DNA of 64,000 bases from Ryuthela nishihirai (GCA_038380435.1 JAWZYU010000024.1:51980613-52044612), one strand, 5' to 3'; counted from the stretch's first letter, positions 1 to 10,811 are shown. Notes: generated by a model not told the origin, from the sequence alone. Made by a program: numbers and translations.

Positions 1-573
1 CGACATACGTAAGCACACATGGGTTTCACCTGATGGACTGCATAAGAATATGATTGATTATATATTAATTAACAACAAATGGGCTAGTTCTGTTAGGAAT
101 ACCAGGTCATATAGGGGAGCTGAAATTGGATCTGACCATTACCTTGTTAAAAGTGTCTTGCAACTTAAACTTAAAAAGTGTTGTGCTAGGGTTAAAAAAT
201 TTACCTTTAATACTGAAGCTCTGAAAGACCCAGTTATAGCTAAAGCTTACCATGATAGGTTACTTAGTCATTATGACAGTCATGGTTTGCTTAATACTGA
301 AGTTGAGGAAGAATGGGGCCATTTTAAACAGGCTTTTTTGGAAACTAACAGTACTCTTTTAGGGAAAAAGGAGCAGAGGAGGCAGAATTATTTAAGTGAT
401 AAGGCACTTGAGCTTATTTCAGAAAGAAGGAACTGCAGGAATGTCCTTAATCAGTACCCTAACTAGTCCTAATAGAAAGCATTACAGAGAGCTTAGTAAA
501 TGTGTAAAAGATCAGTTAGCTGCTGATAAGAATCTTTAGCTTGATGGTTTGACTGACAAAGCCGAGGAAGCAG

Positions 574-642
574 TAATTATCTGGTACAGCTCTCTGCTGT
601 TGTGCTGTCTGCACAACAGCAGAGAGCTGTACCAGATAATTA
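574..642. repeat. Local inverted duplication (hairpin) inside the RTE copy
   Basis: Perfect 32-bp arms, 574-605 and 611-642, separated by a 5-bp loop TGTCT. The right arm is normal LINE sequence; the left arm is an extra reverse-complement copy absent from the sister LINE at 25750-25800. The layout (new sequence is an exact inverted copy of the immediately adjacent DNA) fits a replication template-switch mutation rather than a transposon. Confidence 0.85.
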
Positions 643-1547
643 ATGTTTTGTATGGTAGAAAACGGACAGGTATACAGGGATTGAAGGATAAACAAGGTAA
701 GGTTATAGAAGGGGAGGATTCTGTCATGGCTAGTGGGCTGAGCATTTCAGTGATGTTCCAAACAATGTGGTTCGTTCTACTCCCATTGTTTGCAATGATG
801 ATAGATGCATTGGTGGCTTTAATGTTGGTCCTATAACACAATCTGAAGTTATTTTGGCTGTTTCTAAACTTAAACTTCATAAATCCCCAGGGGTAGATGA
901 AATTACTACCGAAATGCTTAGAGCTGGGAATGTTTTGGTTACCACGTGGATGACTGAAATTTTGAATATCTTTTATGATAAAGGCATGGTTCCTAAGGAT
1001 TTTACCAGAGCTATTATTATCCCTATTTTCAAAAAAGATGATCGCAGTTCTTGTGATAACTATAGGGGTATCAGCCTACTCTCTGTTCCAGGTAAAGTTC
1101 TTTCCATGATTGTGCTTAATAGAATTAAGAATCTGGTTGACAGTCAATTGTGTGATGAGCAATGTGGATTCAGAAGTGGTAGGGGATGTGTAGATCAGAT
1201 ATTTTCATTCAGGCAGAAATTTTTGCGAAATGTTTAGAGTTTCAAAAACCTTTGGTTGCTAGCTTTGTTGATTTCGAAAAGGCTTTCGACTCTGTTAATC
1301 GTCATAATTTGTGGTTGATTGTGATTTCATATGGTATACCTGACAAATTAGTTAACATAATGAAAGCTCTCTATAATAACACTGAGTCGTGTGTGAGAGT
1401 TGGTAAGGCTTGTAGCAATTGGTTTAGCATTACTTCTGGTGTTCGACAAGGGTGCATTTTGTATACTTTTCTCTTTAGTTTGTTTATTGATTATGTTATA
1501 CGAAATTCTTTGCAAGGGAAAGATTTTGGCCTTAAATGGTCTAGACT

Positions 1548-2059
1548 AGTGGTTCTCAACCTTTTATGCTTCACGTACCCCCTGGAAATGTGTATGTAAC
1601 TGGCTTACCCCTTGTATAGATAGATAAAACTATAGTTATAGTATAACAATGGGAATAAAATAAAACTTATATATCAGTGGTTCTCAACCTTTTATGCTTC
1701 ACGTACCCCCTGGAAATGTGTATGTAACTGGCGTACCCCTTGTATAGATGGATAAAACTATAGTTATAGTATAACAATGGGAATAAAATAAAACTTATAT
1801 ATCAGTGGTTCTCAACCTTTTATGCTTCACGTACCCCCTGGAAATGTGTATGTAACTGGCGTACCCCTTGTATAGATAGATAAAACTATAGTTATAGTAT
1901 AACAATGGGAATAAAATAAAACTTATATATCAGTGGTTCTCAACCTTTTATGCTTCACGTACCCCCTGGAAATGTGTATGTAACTGGCGTACCCCTTGTA
2001 TAGATAGATAAAACTATATTTATAGTATAACAATGGGAATAAAATAAAACATATATATA
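1548..2059 (+). repeat. Four tandem 128-bp copies of the hAT-like left end
   Basis: Units start at 1548, 1676, 1804 and 1932, exactly 128 bp apart, each beginning AGTGGTTCTCAACC and containing the GTACCCCCTGG block. Units are nearly identical (for example GTAGATAGATA versus GTAGATGGATA variants), so the amplification is recent relative to the LINE decay. Each unit restates the terminal inverted repeat, which would give several alternative transposase-end sequences. Confidence 0.9.
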
Positions 2060-2149
2060 TATACACATTAAATTTTGTATTCATAAATTATATATATCGA
2101 TAAACACAAAATATGACATAAACAATTTAACAAATCGTATAAAATTATA

Positions 2150-2350
2150 GCCGTCCCGTGGCCGAGTGGTTAGCACGCTTGGCTATTGATCTAATGGGAT
2201 CCGGGTTCGAGCCCCGGGTAAGGCATGGATGTGTGTCGTTTTTCTGCTGAGGTCCTGCCATCCTCTCAGATCTTCTACTATGGCATATAAACTGACAGGC
2301 TCCTATCAGACCTCTGTGGCAAGCAGCTGCTTGAGGGGGTGTTTAATTTA
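2150..2350 (+). mobile_element. SINE-B, tRNA-derived SINE (inserted in the hAT-like element)
   Basis: The head resembles a tRNA with pol III promoter boxes: box A GTGGCCGAGTGG and box B GGTTCGAGCCC. The body is unrelated to tRNA and the 3' end is AGCTGCTTGAGGGGG. It is flanked by an 11-bp target duplication ATAAAATTATA (2139-2149 and 2351-2361). The 3' terminal AGCTGCTTGAGG (2325-2336) is identical to the last unique bases of the RTE LINE at 3237-3248. The parent tRNA is not clear to me. Confidence 0.85.
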
Positions 2351-3269
2351 ATAAAATTATAAACATGCTACTGGGTAATCAGATCTAGCGACTTTCGAGC
2401 TCTCACGGCGTACCCCAAATTTTTTTACCGCGTACCCGACGTTGAGAACCCCTAGTCTAGAGATTTCAAAATTTCTGATTTAGATTATGCAGATGATTTG
2501 GCCTTTTGGCTAATGATGTAGATGAGATGAATTCTTTCATTAGGACTGGTAATAGAGTTGGTTTGGTGACAGAGATAAAATTAAAATGATAAAAATTGGT
2601 CAGGCAGTTGGTGCTTCGGTTGCTCTGAATGGTTAGACCCTTCAGGCAAGTGTCTCAGTTTAATTATCTTAGGAGTTATGTAACAGATATTGGTGATATG
2701 CGGCAAGAGATTAACAGGCGAATTGGGATTGCCTCTGGGACTTTTAATAATCTGCGGAGAGTGTGGAGAAATAGGCGTATACATCTAAAGAGTAAAATTA
2801 GACTGTATAATAGTTTGGTTCTTTCTAGGATTAGTTATGGTAGTGAAACTTGGACAATTTGTAAACAAGATAACAGGAAACTAGATGCTTTTGATTCTAG
2901 ATGCTTACGTAGTATCTTGGGCATTAGGTGGTTCAACTTTGTATCTAATGATGAGGTTAGGCAAAGGAGTCGGCAACCTCCTTTAAGCAGCATATTGTGC
3001 AGAGAGAAACTCCATTGGTTTGGCGATGTTGCCCGTATGGATAATTATAGATTGGCGAATAGGGTTATGAACAGTGTGCCTAAAGGCCTCAGAAAAAGGG
3101 GGAGACCAAGGATGCGGTGGGCAGACAATGTCAAACAGGACCTTGTTAAAATTGGTGTGCAGTGGCCAGATGTAGCTCAGGACAGATATGGTTGGAGAAC
3201 TAAATTGCACGATCTTGTTGGACCTCCATAGCCCATAGCTGCTTGAGGATGATGATGATGCTATTACTG

Positions 3270-3500
3270 ATTGGCGCTGTTCAAATCTGCTGCTCTTGCT
3301 GATTTCTTGTTTAAAAATCTACTACTTAGTATTTTTTCCTAAATCTGCTGATTATCTATCTCCGATCCTGCTGAATAATTTTTTTTTCTAAAAACCGTCA
3401 TCTCCTGCTGATCAGCGATTCTGGAACCTGTTGCTCTTACGTATTAGCAGTTTCAAAACCTGTTGTTCCTGCTGATTACCAGTTTTCTAACCTGTTTCTC
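3270..3500. repeat. Degenerate CCTGCTGATT-type tandem repeat
   Basis: About five degraded units of roughly 45-50 bp, recognisable by repeated CTGCTGATT, TTTTCTAAAACC and CTGTTGCTC words, directly downstream of the LINE tail. There is no coding signal. Beyond it, to about 3640, I see nothing. Confidence 0.5.
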
Positions 3501-3642
3501 TCGCCTTATGAAATCTTCAGAAACATATTTAGATATGAATAGCAGTCAGAAGGATAAAAAATTTCTCTACTTCTCCTTTTGGCAGCATTCTCTAAAAGAG
3601 TTGTTCTTCTACATTGCCCTTATTTACATTCAAAATGATGTG

Positions 3643-4032
3643 AGTTGGGTTGGGTTGTTTTACCTCTGAGCGGCACTTTTTTGCACACCATGGGCTAAAT
3701 GGCCAGGTCACATGGACCCCAAAGGCTCAGAGAAGGTTGGGGGAGGGGACCCACTGGAACAGCTGTTGGGAGACAGATGGTAGCCTCCCGTCAAGGCCAT
3801 CCAGCGTGTTCTTTAACGTGCACAGGGTATGGCTCTCCCGTACTCGAGTCCACGGCTTAACATCCCATCCGACGGACGGCGGCCTTTCCAAGCCCATCGG
3901 TGTCCCCTACTGACCGTGGGCAGGGCGGGGAATTTTGCGGAGATAAATCTCAACGCTGACCCAGCTGGGACTCGAACCTGGGAACTACAGATTGCGAGCC
4001 TGGCGCGCTACCGACTGAGCCACCCCCGCCCC
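3643..4032 (-). mobile_element. SINE-A copy (full length)
   Basis: SINE-A is the dominant repeat here, about 385-390 bp long. In sense orientation it has a tRNA-like head (box A TGGCTCAGTCGG, box B GGTTCGAGTCC; by eye closest to elongator tRNA-Met, with CGT at the anticodon position). A conserved body follows (ACGGCTTAACGTCCCATCC on the opposite strand), then a 3' tail GTAAAACAACCCAACCCAAC. This copy runs on the minus strand. The many similar open frames in it (FFAHHGLNGQ type) are SINE shadows, not genes. Flanking duplication is not clear. Confidence 0.9.
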
Positions 4033-4316
4033 TTAAATGGTCAATATGATCCCTCATGACAGCAATATGACTTGGAGGCAAATCCTACTCCGTTACAAGA
4101 ATATATATGAGCTCGTGTAGGTTTTAAGAGGAAAATGACGTACTCAAATCGTCTCACTGAAACATCCCAGATGCTTAATCAGATGGAGGCGATCCTGCTG
4201 GCCATTCAATCTGACAAATATCCTCACTTGCAAGGAAATCTTCGACCAGCTGAGCCTATAAGGATGAACATCATCATCCATGCAGATGAAATCAGCAACC
4301 TCTGAAAGGCGTCAGT

Positions 4317-4710
4317 TGGGTTGGGTTATTTTACCTCTGAGCGGCACTTTTTTGCACACCATGGGCTAAATGGCCAGGTCACATGGACCCCGAAAGCTCA
4401 GAGAAGGTTGGGGGAGGGGACCCACTGGAACAGCTGTTGGAAACCATGGGACAGATGGTAGCCTCCCGTCAAGGCCATCCAGCGTGTTCTTTAACGTGCA
4501 CAGGGTATGGCTCTCCCACACACGGGGCCACGGGTTAACGTCCCATCCGACGGACGGCGGCCTTTCCAAGCCCATCGGTGTCGCCTACTGACCGTGAGCA
4601 GGGCGGGGAATTTTGCGGAGGTAAATCTCAACGCTGACCCAGCTGGGACTCGAACCTGGGAACTACAAATTACGAGCCTAGCGCGCTACCGACTGAGCCA
4701 CCCCTGCCCC
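4317..4710 (-). mobile_element. SINE-A copy with 14-bp target duplication
   Basis: Full-length SINE-A on the minus strand, flanked by TGAAAGGCGTCAGT at 4303-4316 and 4711-4724. The perfect duplication and few differences from the family consensus point to a recent LINE-mediated insertion. A small insertion (AACCATGG) lies near 4440. Confidence 0.95.
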
Positions 4711-4724
4711 TGAAAGGCGTCAGT

Positions 4725-5258
4725 GTTCAAGGATATCGTTCTTGTATCTTTGCGGAGTCAGGGTCTTTCCCTTAAAGATGCAGAGATCATCAGAATGCCT
4801 TCCCAGGCCATCACACTCTGACGACAAAGCGGCTCCTTTCCTAACATTAAAAGCATCAAGACAGACTTGCGGAGTTGAGCTGTTTTCCTCTTAGCGGCTC
4901 ATGAAGAGAGAATCTCCACACATCAGTAAAGAGAGCATTATCCCATTCGGCTCTGCTCAAGAGGCGGTGATGACTGCATCAATTCCGACAAGCTGTTGTG
5001 TGAGAGAGAATGAGGGAAACACAAACCAAGGTTCTCTCGCATAAAGTCCTGTTTCGTGAAACCTTCTCTGTACAGTTTGTTGTCAAATCGTCGTTATTGT
5101 GATAGTTGACACTCGAAAGAGAACTGCCTCTTGTCTCCTTATGACATCGAACTGTTAGGACAAGAGTTTTCACCCTTGGATGTAATGGCGCTTGCACTTG
5201 GCAGACTTTGAACACGGGACACTTCTATTTCTTGACGTTATTGTCTTAGCTTGAAAGG
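4725..5258. other. Unassigned sequence
   Basis: Unique-looking DNA between two SINE-A copies. Short open frames on both strands have no recognisable domain. I see no repeat structure. Confidence 0.5.
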
Positions 5259-5270
5259 ACCATTCAAGAC

Positions 5271-5652
5271 GGGGCGGGAGTGGCTTAGTCGGTAGCGCGC
5301 CAGGCTCGTAATCTGTACTTCCCAGGTTCGATTCCCAGCTGGGTCAGCGTTGAGATTTATCTCCGCAAAATTCCCCGCCCTGCCCACGGTCAGTAGGGGA
5401 CACTGATGGGCTTGCAAAGGCCGCCGTCCGTCGGATGGGACGTTAAGCCGTGGCCCCGTGTGCGGGAGAGACATACCCTGTGCACGTTAAAGAACACGAT
5501 GGATGGCCTTGACGGGAGGCTACCATCTGTCTCCCAACAGCTGTTCCAGTGGGTCCCCTCCCCCAACCTTCTCTGAGCCTTCGGGGTCCATGTGACCTGG
5601 CCATTTAGCCCATGGTGTGCAAAAAAGTGCCGCTCAGAGGTAAAACAACCCA
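5271..5652 (+). mobile_element. SINE-A copy with target duplication
   Basis: Full-length SINE-A on the plus strand. Flanks ACCATTCAAGAC (5259-5270) and ACCATTCAACAC (5653-5664) form a 12-bp duplication with one mismatch. Confidence 0.92.
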
Positions 5653-5822
5653 ACCATTCAACACAAGTTAAAGTTTCTGGCCACCTCAGCTTGTGATGTT
5701 TTACCATCAGTCCGCCTGTAGCCATCCACGTGACATTGTGCACACCAAGAGAACTTTGTCAGATGCAGTCTGTGTTGCGTTTGCTGAGACATGAGTGATG
5801 CTATCGTTGTGAGACATTTTGT

Positions 5823-6212
5823 TGGGTTGGGTTGTTTTACCTCTGAGCGGCACTTTTTTGCACACTATGGGCTAAATGGCCAGGTCACAAGGACCCCGAA
5901 GGCTCAGAGAAGGTTGGGGGAGGGGACCCACTGGAACAGCTGTTGGGAGACAGATGGTAGTCTCCCGTCAAGGCCATCCAGTGTGTTCTTTAACGTGCAC
6001 AGGGTATGGCTCTCTCTCGCACACGGGGCCACGGCTTAACGTCCCATCAGACGGACGGCGGCCTTTCCAAGCCTATCGGTGTCCCCTATTGACCGTGGGC
6101 AGGGCGGGGAATTTTGCGGAGGTAAATCTCAACGCTGACCCAGCTGGGACTCGAACCTGGGAATTACAGATTACGAGCCTGGCGCGCTACCGACTGAGCC
6201 ACCCCCGCCCCA
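5823..6212 (-). mobile_element. SINE-A copy with 12-bp target duplication
   Basis: Full-length SINE-A, minus strand, flanked by GAGACATTTTGT at 5811-5822 and 6213-6224. Confidence 0.95.
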
Positions 6213-6337
6213 GAGACATTTTGTAACACAACTGATTTGCAAACGTATTTAGTAACGGACTGAAATGTTAATTTACGCTTCGAGGTCAGATTTCGTTTGT
6301 CAGTTTAAGTAATTTCGTTGAAAACTACTAAAATGGT

Positions 6338-6870
6338 ACAGTCGCTCAAAAAAGTATCCGAACACTATGGTTGATTACAGAATTCAGAAAAAATATCTGG
6401 AGCGTGTACAGCAACTGTACACGCTCCAGTTACCGTTCACAGCAAACTGGAGCGTGTGCAGTTACTGCACACGCTCCAGTTTGCTGTAAACGGTAACTGC
6501 ACACGCTCAACATTTCGGTGAGTGAGCCCACACGATCTAGGTCTTTGTGAGCTCACACGATCTAGGTCTTTGTGAGCTCACATGATCCAATGTGCTGTGA
6601 ACATTAACCGCAACCGCTCCAGTTTGCTGTGAAGAGTAAGTGCACACGCTCCATATTCATTCATTATATATTCATACGCATTATATATATTAAAAAATAT
6701 TCAAACGCCATGGTTGATTACAGAATTCAGAAAAAATATCTGGCAACGATTTTTTTTAGAAATGAGTGATCTGGCAACCTTCGTGTCACGTGATTACAGA
6801 ATTCAGGAAAAATATCTGGAGCGTGTACAGCTGCTGTACACGCTCCAGATATTTAGTAACTGGAGCGTGT
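6338..6870 (+). mobile_element. MITE-P copy, long variant, right end lost
   Basis: MITE-P is a Tc1/mariner-type MITE: TA target, end sequence CAGTCGCTCAAAAAAGTATC, long near-palindromic arms. This copy starts with TA at 6338. It carries nested hairpins built from GGAGCGTGTACAG and its complement (6398-6427), a TGTGCAGTTACTGCACA hairpin, and repeated CACACGATC(T/C)A segments shared only with the copy at 49769. A second arm start (GGTTGATTACAGAATTCAG) appears at 6712. The right terminal repeat is absent and the element runs directly into a truncated SINE-A at 6871. Confidence 0.8.
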
Positions 6871-7153
6871 ACACCACTGGAACAGCTGTTGGGGGACAGA
6901 TAGTAGCCTGCCGTCAAGGCCATCCAGTGTGTTCTTTAACGTGCATAGGGTATGGCTCTCCCGCACACGGGACCACGGCTTAACGTCCCATCCGACGGTC
7001 GGCGGCCTTTCCAAGCCCATCGGTGTCCCCTACTGACCGTGGGCAGGGCGGGGAGTTTTTGCGGAGATAAATCTCAACGCTGACCCAGCTGGGACTCGAA
7101 CCTGGGAACTACAGATTACGAGCCTGGAGCGCTACCGACTGAGCCACCCCCGC
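6871..7153 (-). mobile_element. SINE-A fragment joined to MITE-P
   Basis: Minus-strand SINE-A retaining head and body but lacking the 3' tail. The break at CCACTGGAACAG abuts MITE-P sequence without any duplication, so a rearrangement or deletion joined the two repeats. Confidence 0.85.
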
Positions 7154-7470
7154 CCATTAAAATTCTAGAGATCCGTTCAAAGCAAACGTCAGACATGTCT
7201 GTACTTTTACTCAGGCTCAGATCTAGAAAAAACTAGAGTCGAGACCAAGTGATTCGCTAGAGCAAGAGAAAAATAAAAGGAGGGCGACCATTTGATGGAA
7301 TCGCCACTTAAGTATAAATTTTGTCTCTCTGATTTAGTATTCTTTAAAGCAATTCACTGATAAATGCTTATTATATACATTTTGTTAACTATTTTTCCGT
7401 CTCTATTCGGGTTATTAGCATTCTCAAAAAGTGAAGAGCATGGCTTCCTTGCTCTTCACACACACACTGG
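7154..7470. other. Unassigned sequence
   Basis: About 315 bp with no gene or repeat signal, ending in a short CA microsatellite (7458-7468) that serves as the target of the next SINE. Confidence 0.4.
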
Positions 7471-8248
7471 GGTTGGGTTGTTTTACCTCTGAGCGAGGCG
7501 GAGGTGGCTCAGTCGGTAGCGCGCCAGGCTCGTAATCTGTAGTTCCCAGGTTCGAGTCCCAGCTAGATCAGCGTTGAGATTTATCTCCGCAAAATTCCCC
7601 GCCCTGCCCACGGTCAGTAGGGGACACCGATGGGCTTGGAACAGGCCGCCGTCCGTCGGATGGGACGTTAATCCGTGGCCCCGTGTGCGGGAGAGCCATA
7701 CCCTGTGCACGTTAAAGAACACGCTGGATGGCCTTGACGGGAGGCTACCATCTGTCTCCCAACAGCTGTTCCAGTGGGTCCCCTCCCCCAACCTTCTCTG
7801 AGCCTTCGGGGTCCATGTGACCTGGCCATTTAGCTCATGGTGTGCAAAAAAGTGCCGCTCAGAGGTAAAACAACCCAACTTTACCTCTGAGCCGCACTTT
7901 TTTGCACACCATGGGCTAAATGGCCAGGTCACATGGATCCCGAAGGCTCAGAGAAGGTTGAGGGAGGAGACCCACTGAAACAGTTGTTGAGAGACAGATG
8001 GTAGCCTCCCGTCAAGGCCATCCAGCGTGTTCTTTAACGTGCACAGGGTGTCTCTCCCGCACACGGGGCCACGGCTTAACGTTCCATCCGACGGACGGCG
8101 GCCTTTCCAAGCCCATCGGTGTCCCCTACTGACCGTGGGTAGGGCGGGGAATTTTGCGGAGATAAATCTCAACGCTGACCCAGCTGGGACTCGAACCTGG
8201 GAACTACAGATTACGAGCCTGGCGCGCTACCGACTGATCCACCCCCGG
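7471..8248 (-). mobile_element. SINE-A copy, interrupted by a second SINE-A
   Basis: A minus-strand SINE-A split into 7471-7494 and 7893-8248 by a younger SINE-A. Its outer flanks are CA-rich (CACACACACACTGG and CACACACACACTAGG), so it inserted in a CA microsatellite. The head ends in CCCCCGGC before the distal CA run. Confidence 0.88.
7495..7879 (+). mobile_element. SINE-A copy nested within another SINE-A
   Basis: Plus-strand full-length SINE-A inside the 3' region of the minus-strand copy. The 13-bp duplication TTTACCTCTGAGC (7482-7494 and 7880-7892) is itself part of the older SINE, which proves the order of insertion. Together they form a long inverted repeat. Confidence 0.95.
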
Positions 8249-8259
8249 CACACACACAC

Positions 8260-8990
8260 ACACACTAGGTCGGGGTCTGTTTCTATGCTTGGTGTGAAGT
8301 AAAAGAATAAAATATCTGTTCAGGGATATCATGTACGGAGCAAACTCTTTAATCCATCATCGAGAATTTGACTGGGTTGGTTTACCTCTCAGAAACATTT
8401 GCACTGATTCCCCTTCCGACCCTCTAGATTTCGGCCTTGCAAGCAAATCTTACTAATGATCAAGATTTCGAGACAGTTGAAACTCTCAAGACCTGTTCTA
8501 GATATTTTCACAAAATTAATTTGTTCCGGAAGTTATTGAACGTCTGCAATTAATTTCACATCCCCATTGCCCTTATATGCAAATTCCATTGTGTTCCGTC
8601 TGTCGATTGTACAAAATCCGCTTCGGTGCAAATTGAAATCTTAAACGATAACAACCACGCACACAAGGGTTTCGTTTTGCTGCACTGCTCTGGCCACTTT
8701 TCTGCATTGCACACACAGACTCGAAGGTCGTCAGAACGGCTTGCTTACGTCATTGCATACGTCATTTCGGAAATGTGTGTTGTGTGTGTTCTGTTATCCC
8801 AAGCCTTGCGTGTTCCTCTCCTCCAGCTAGCTTCTTCTATCGAAAGCGTTTATATTTAGATCGTATCGACGTCGGGCAGGCTGTTTTTCACAATCTTCTT
8901 CATTATAGTGATCCCCCTGCTGGAAAGTTTTGTTCCCTCTCCATCCGCGAATTCTGATGCAGATGGAGAACAACTCGGCAAAGAAGAGGT
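8260..8990. other. Unassigned sequence
   Basis: No repeat or coding signal that I can support. Short open frames at 8626-8859 and 8775-8957 have no recognisable domain and no splice context. Confidence 0.4.
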
Positions 8991-10400
8991 ATTGCTTTCG
9001 ATTGTCTTCTCCGCTAGAAAGAAACGAAGAAGCAAGAGCGAAAATGAAGGAGTCGAGAAGAAGGAAAATAGACAGGAAAGAGTAGAAAAGGAAATGGAGG
9101 AAGAAAATGATAAACACTGAAGAAGACAGGAAAGATGAAGAGACAGAAATAAAAAGGAAGAAGGAAAAAGAAAAGAACAAAAGCATGAAAATGATAAGAG
9201 GAATAATAAAGATCGAGAGAGAGAGAGGTTAATGTAGAATGAATAAAAACATTCAAGATTTGAAGCGGAAAAGGGGAACTATTTAAAGATGAATGAAGTA
9301 AACAAAGAGTGAATATGAAGAATACAAAAGTGATAAAAAGACGTAAATAGAGGGAAGAGGAAAACAGCGAATGTCAAAAAACAGGAGAGATTAAAGGAAA
9401 AATTGTAAGAAGAAACTGGCAAATGTAGCATAACGAAAAGTGAAAACGTTGAAGTTGGGTTGTTTGGGTTGTTTGGGTTGTTTTACCTCTAAGCGGCACT
9501 TTTTTGCACACCATGGGCTAAATGGCCAGGTCACCTGGACCCCGAAGGCTCAGAGAAGGTTGGGGGAGGGGACCCACTGGAACAGCTGTTGGGAGACAGA
9601 TGGTAGCCTCCCGTCAAGGCCATCCAGCGTGTTCTTTAACGTGCACAGGGTATGGCTCTCCCGTACTCGAGTTCACGGCTTAACGTCCCATCCGACAGAC
9701 TGCGGCCTTTCCAAGCCATCGGTGTCCCCTACTGACCGTGGGCAGGGCGGGGAGTTTTGCGGAGATAAATCTCAACGCTGACCCCGCTGGAACTCGAACC
9801 TGTGAACTACATATTACGAGCCTGGCGCGCTACCGACTGAGCCACCCCCGCCCCGAAAACGTTGAAGATAACAGGAAAGATAAATAAGCAGAAATAAAAG
9901 CCAAAGGACAAATAAGAAAAGGGTGAAGATGACAAGAAAAATAGTAAACAGAGATTAATATAGGGTGGTGAAAAACGAAAACGAATTAATTGTGAAGAAG
10001 GAGGAGAAATGTTTTAAGGTGAATAATGCAATATACGATGATAAGGAATATAAGAATGATGAAGAAACGTAACTGAAGGGATAAAATCGAGAAATAACAA
10101 AGGAGAAAAAAAGATCATATGAGGAATAATAAAGGGAGGTTAATATAGGGTGGAGGAAAAAGGTAAAACAATCAAGACGGCGGGGGGGAAGGGGAGAAGT
10201 AAAGGCGCAAAAAATATTTGAAAGCGAATAATGTAACAAGCATTGAAGATGAAAAAGAGAAAAGTGATCAAGTGGCAAAAAGAAGAAAGTGCAAAAAAAG
10301 CAAGAAAGGTGGAGAAAAAATGGAAAGAGAAAAGATGAAGGAAGATTTTAAGATGAATAAAACAACAAATGGTGAAGAATTAAAAAGGATAACGAATAAT
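8990..10400 (+). repeat. Purine-rich low-complexity tract, split by a SINE
   Basis: The plus strand is strongly purine-rich (GAAGAA, AAGGAAG, GGAAAAG words) across roughly 1 kb on either side of the SINE-A at 9455-9854. It yields lysine/glutamate-rich open frames on one strand and Phe/Ser/Leu-rich ones on the other, as expected for low-complexity DNA. Not a gene. Confidence 0.7.
9455..9854 (-). mobile_element. SINE-A copy with expanded 3' tail
   Basis: Minus-strand SINE-A with a 13-bp duplication GAAAACGTTGAAG (9442-9454 and 9855-9867). The 3' tail is lengthened to three TTGGGTTGT units at 9455-9481, showing that the short tail repeat slips or is extended during insertion. Confidence 0.93.
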
Positions 10401-10419
10401 AAAATAAAAATAAATTACC

Positions 10420-10580
10420 ATTCCAACAGCTGCTTGGCAGAGATGTCTGACAGAAGCTTGTCAGAATAAGTGTGTCAGGAAGGCTAAACCTCAACAAAAA
10501 GACAAAGCAAAAGATCCTTTCATGATTTATTCCGGGATCGAACTCAACTTCCTTTGCACCGCAGCTAAGCACAGAACAAA
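10420..10580 (-). mobile_element. Old SINE-B-like remnant
   Basis: Diverged minus-strand copy of SINE-B: CAGCTGCTTGGCAGAGATG at the 3' side, CTGACAGAAGCTTGTCAG in the body and a box-B-like GGGATCGAACTC near 10536. It is considerably more decayed than the other two SINE-B copies. Confidence 0.55.
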
Positions 10581-10584
10581 GCCA

Positions 10585-10811
10585 GTTGGGTTGGGTTGTT
10601 TTACCTCTGAGCGGCACTTTTTTTGCACACCATGGGCTAAATGGCCAGGTCACATGGACCCCGAAGGCTCAGAGAAGGTTGAGGGAGGGGACCCACTGGA
10701 ACAGCTGTTGGGAGACAGATGGTAGCCTCCCGTCAAGGCCATCCAGCATGTTCTTTAACGTGCACAGGGTATGGCTCTCCCGCACACGGGGCTTAACGTC
10801 CCACCGACGGA
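10585..10811 (-). mobile_element. SINE-A, 3' part, left half of a head-to-head pair
   Basis: Minus-strand SINE-A retaining the tail and body, truncated in the body at ACGTCCCACCGACGGAC. It joins directly to a plus-strand SINE-A at 10812, giving an inverted pair with no spacer. Confidence 0.88.

Larger units (their letters stand above)
1547..2454. mobile_element. Non-autonomous hAT-like DNA transposon
   Basis: The element interrupts the LINE reverse transcriptase. Terminal inverted repeats are TAGTGGTTCTCAAC (1547-1560) and its imperfect complement GTTGAGAACCCCTA (2441-2454). Flanking 8-bp direct repeats GTCTAGAC (1539-1546) and GTCTAGAG (2455-2462) differ at the last base, consistent with the 8-bp target duplication of hAT elements. 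No transposase is present. The left end is amplified into four 128-bp tandem units, and a SINE-B sits inside. Removing the element and one duplication restores LINE collinearity (codons for KW..DFKIS). Assignment to hAT is from ends and duplication size only. Confidence 0.7.
1..3262 (+). pseudogene. RTE-clade non-LTR retrotransposon, copy 1 (3' part, broken)
   Basis: Remnant of a LINE encoding an endonuclease-reverse transcriptase; the window edge cuts off most of the endonuclease. Position 2 onward reads as the endonuclease C-terminus (HTWVSPDGLHKNMIDYIL). Reverse transcriptase follows: palm motif A as VDFEKAFDSV near 1270, motif B GVRQGC near 1440, motif C as YADDL near 2485, then a C-terminal RTE domain (SYGSETWT, RWFGDVARMD, KRGRPRMRW) ending in GPP and a stop at 3229-3231. 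The element closes with a GATGAT-type microsatellite tail (3247-3260), typical of RTE LINEs. It is dead: stops near 464 and 536, a hairpin insertion at 574-642, a frameshift near 1220, a 908-bp hAT insertion at 1547-2454 and a frameshift after YADD. It is collinear with the better copy at 24022-27353. RTE clade is recognised by eye from the BovB-like C-terminus; no tree was made. Confidence 0.85.

Noticed and set aside
5271..5652. Telomere-like tail (AACCCAACCC) at SINE ends
   Set aside because: The tail is a short variable SINE 3' repeat. It does not match the arthropod TTAGG repeat and never forms a long array here.
8827..9256. Phe/Ser/Leu-rich membrane-protein-like frames
   Set aside because: They are the complement of a purine-rich low-complexity tract; hydrophobic frames are expected from TTC/CTT repeats.
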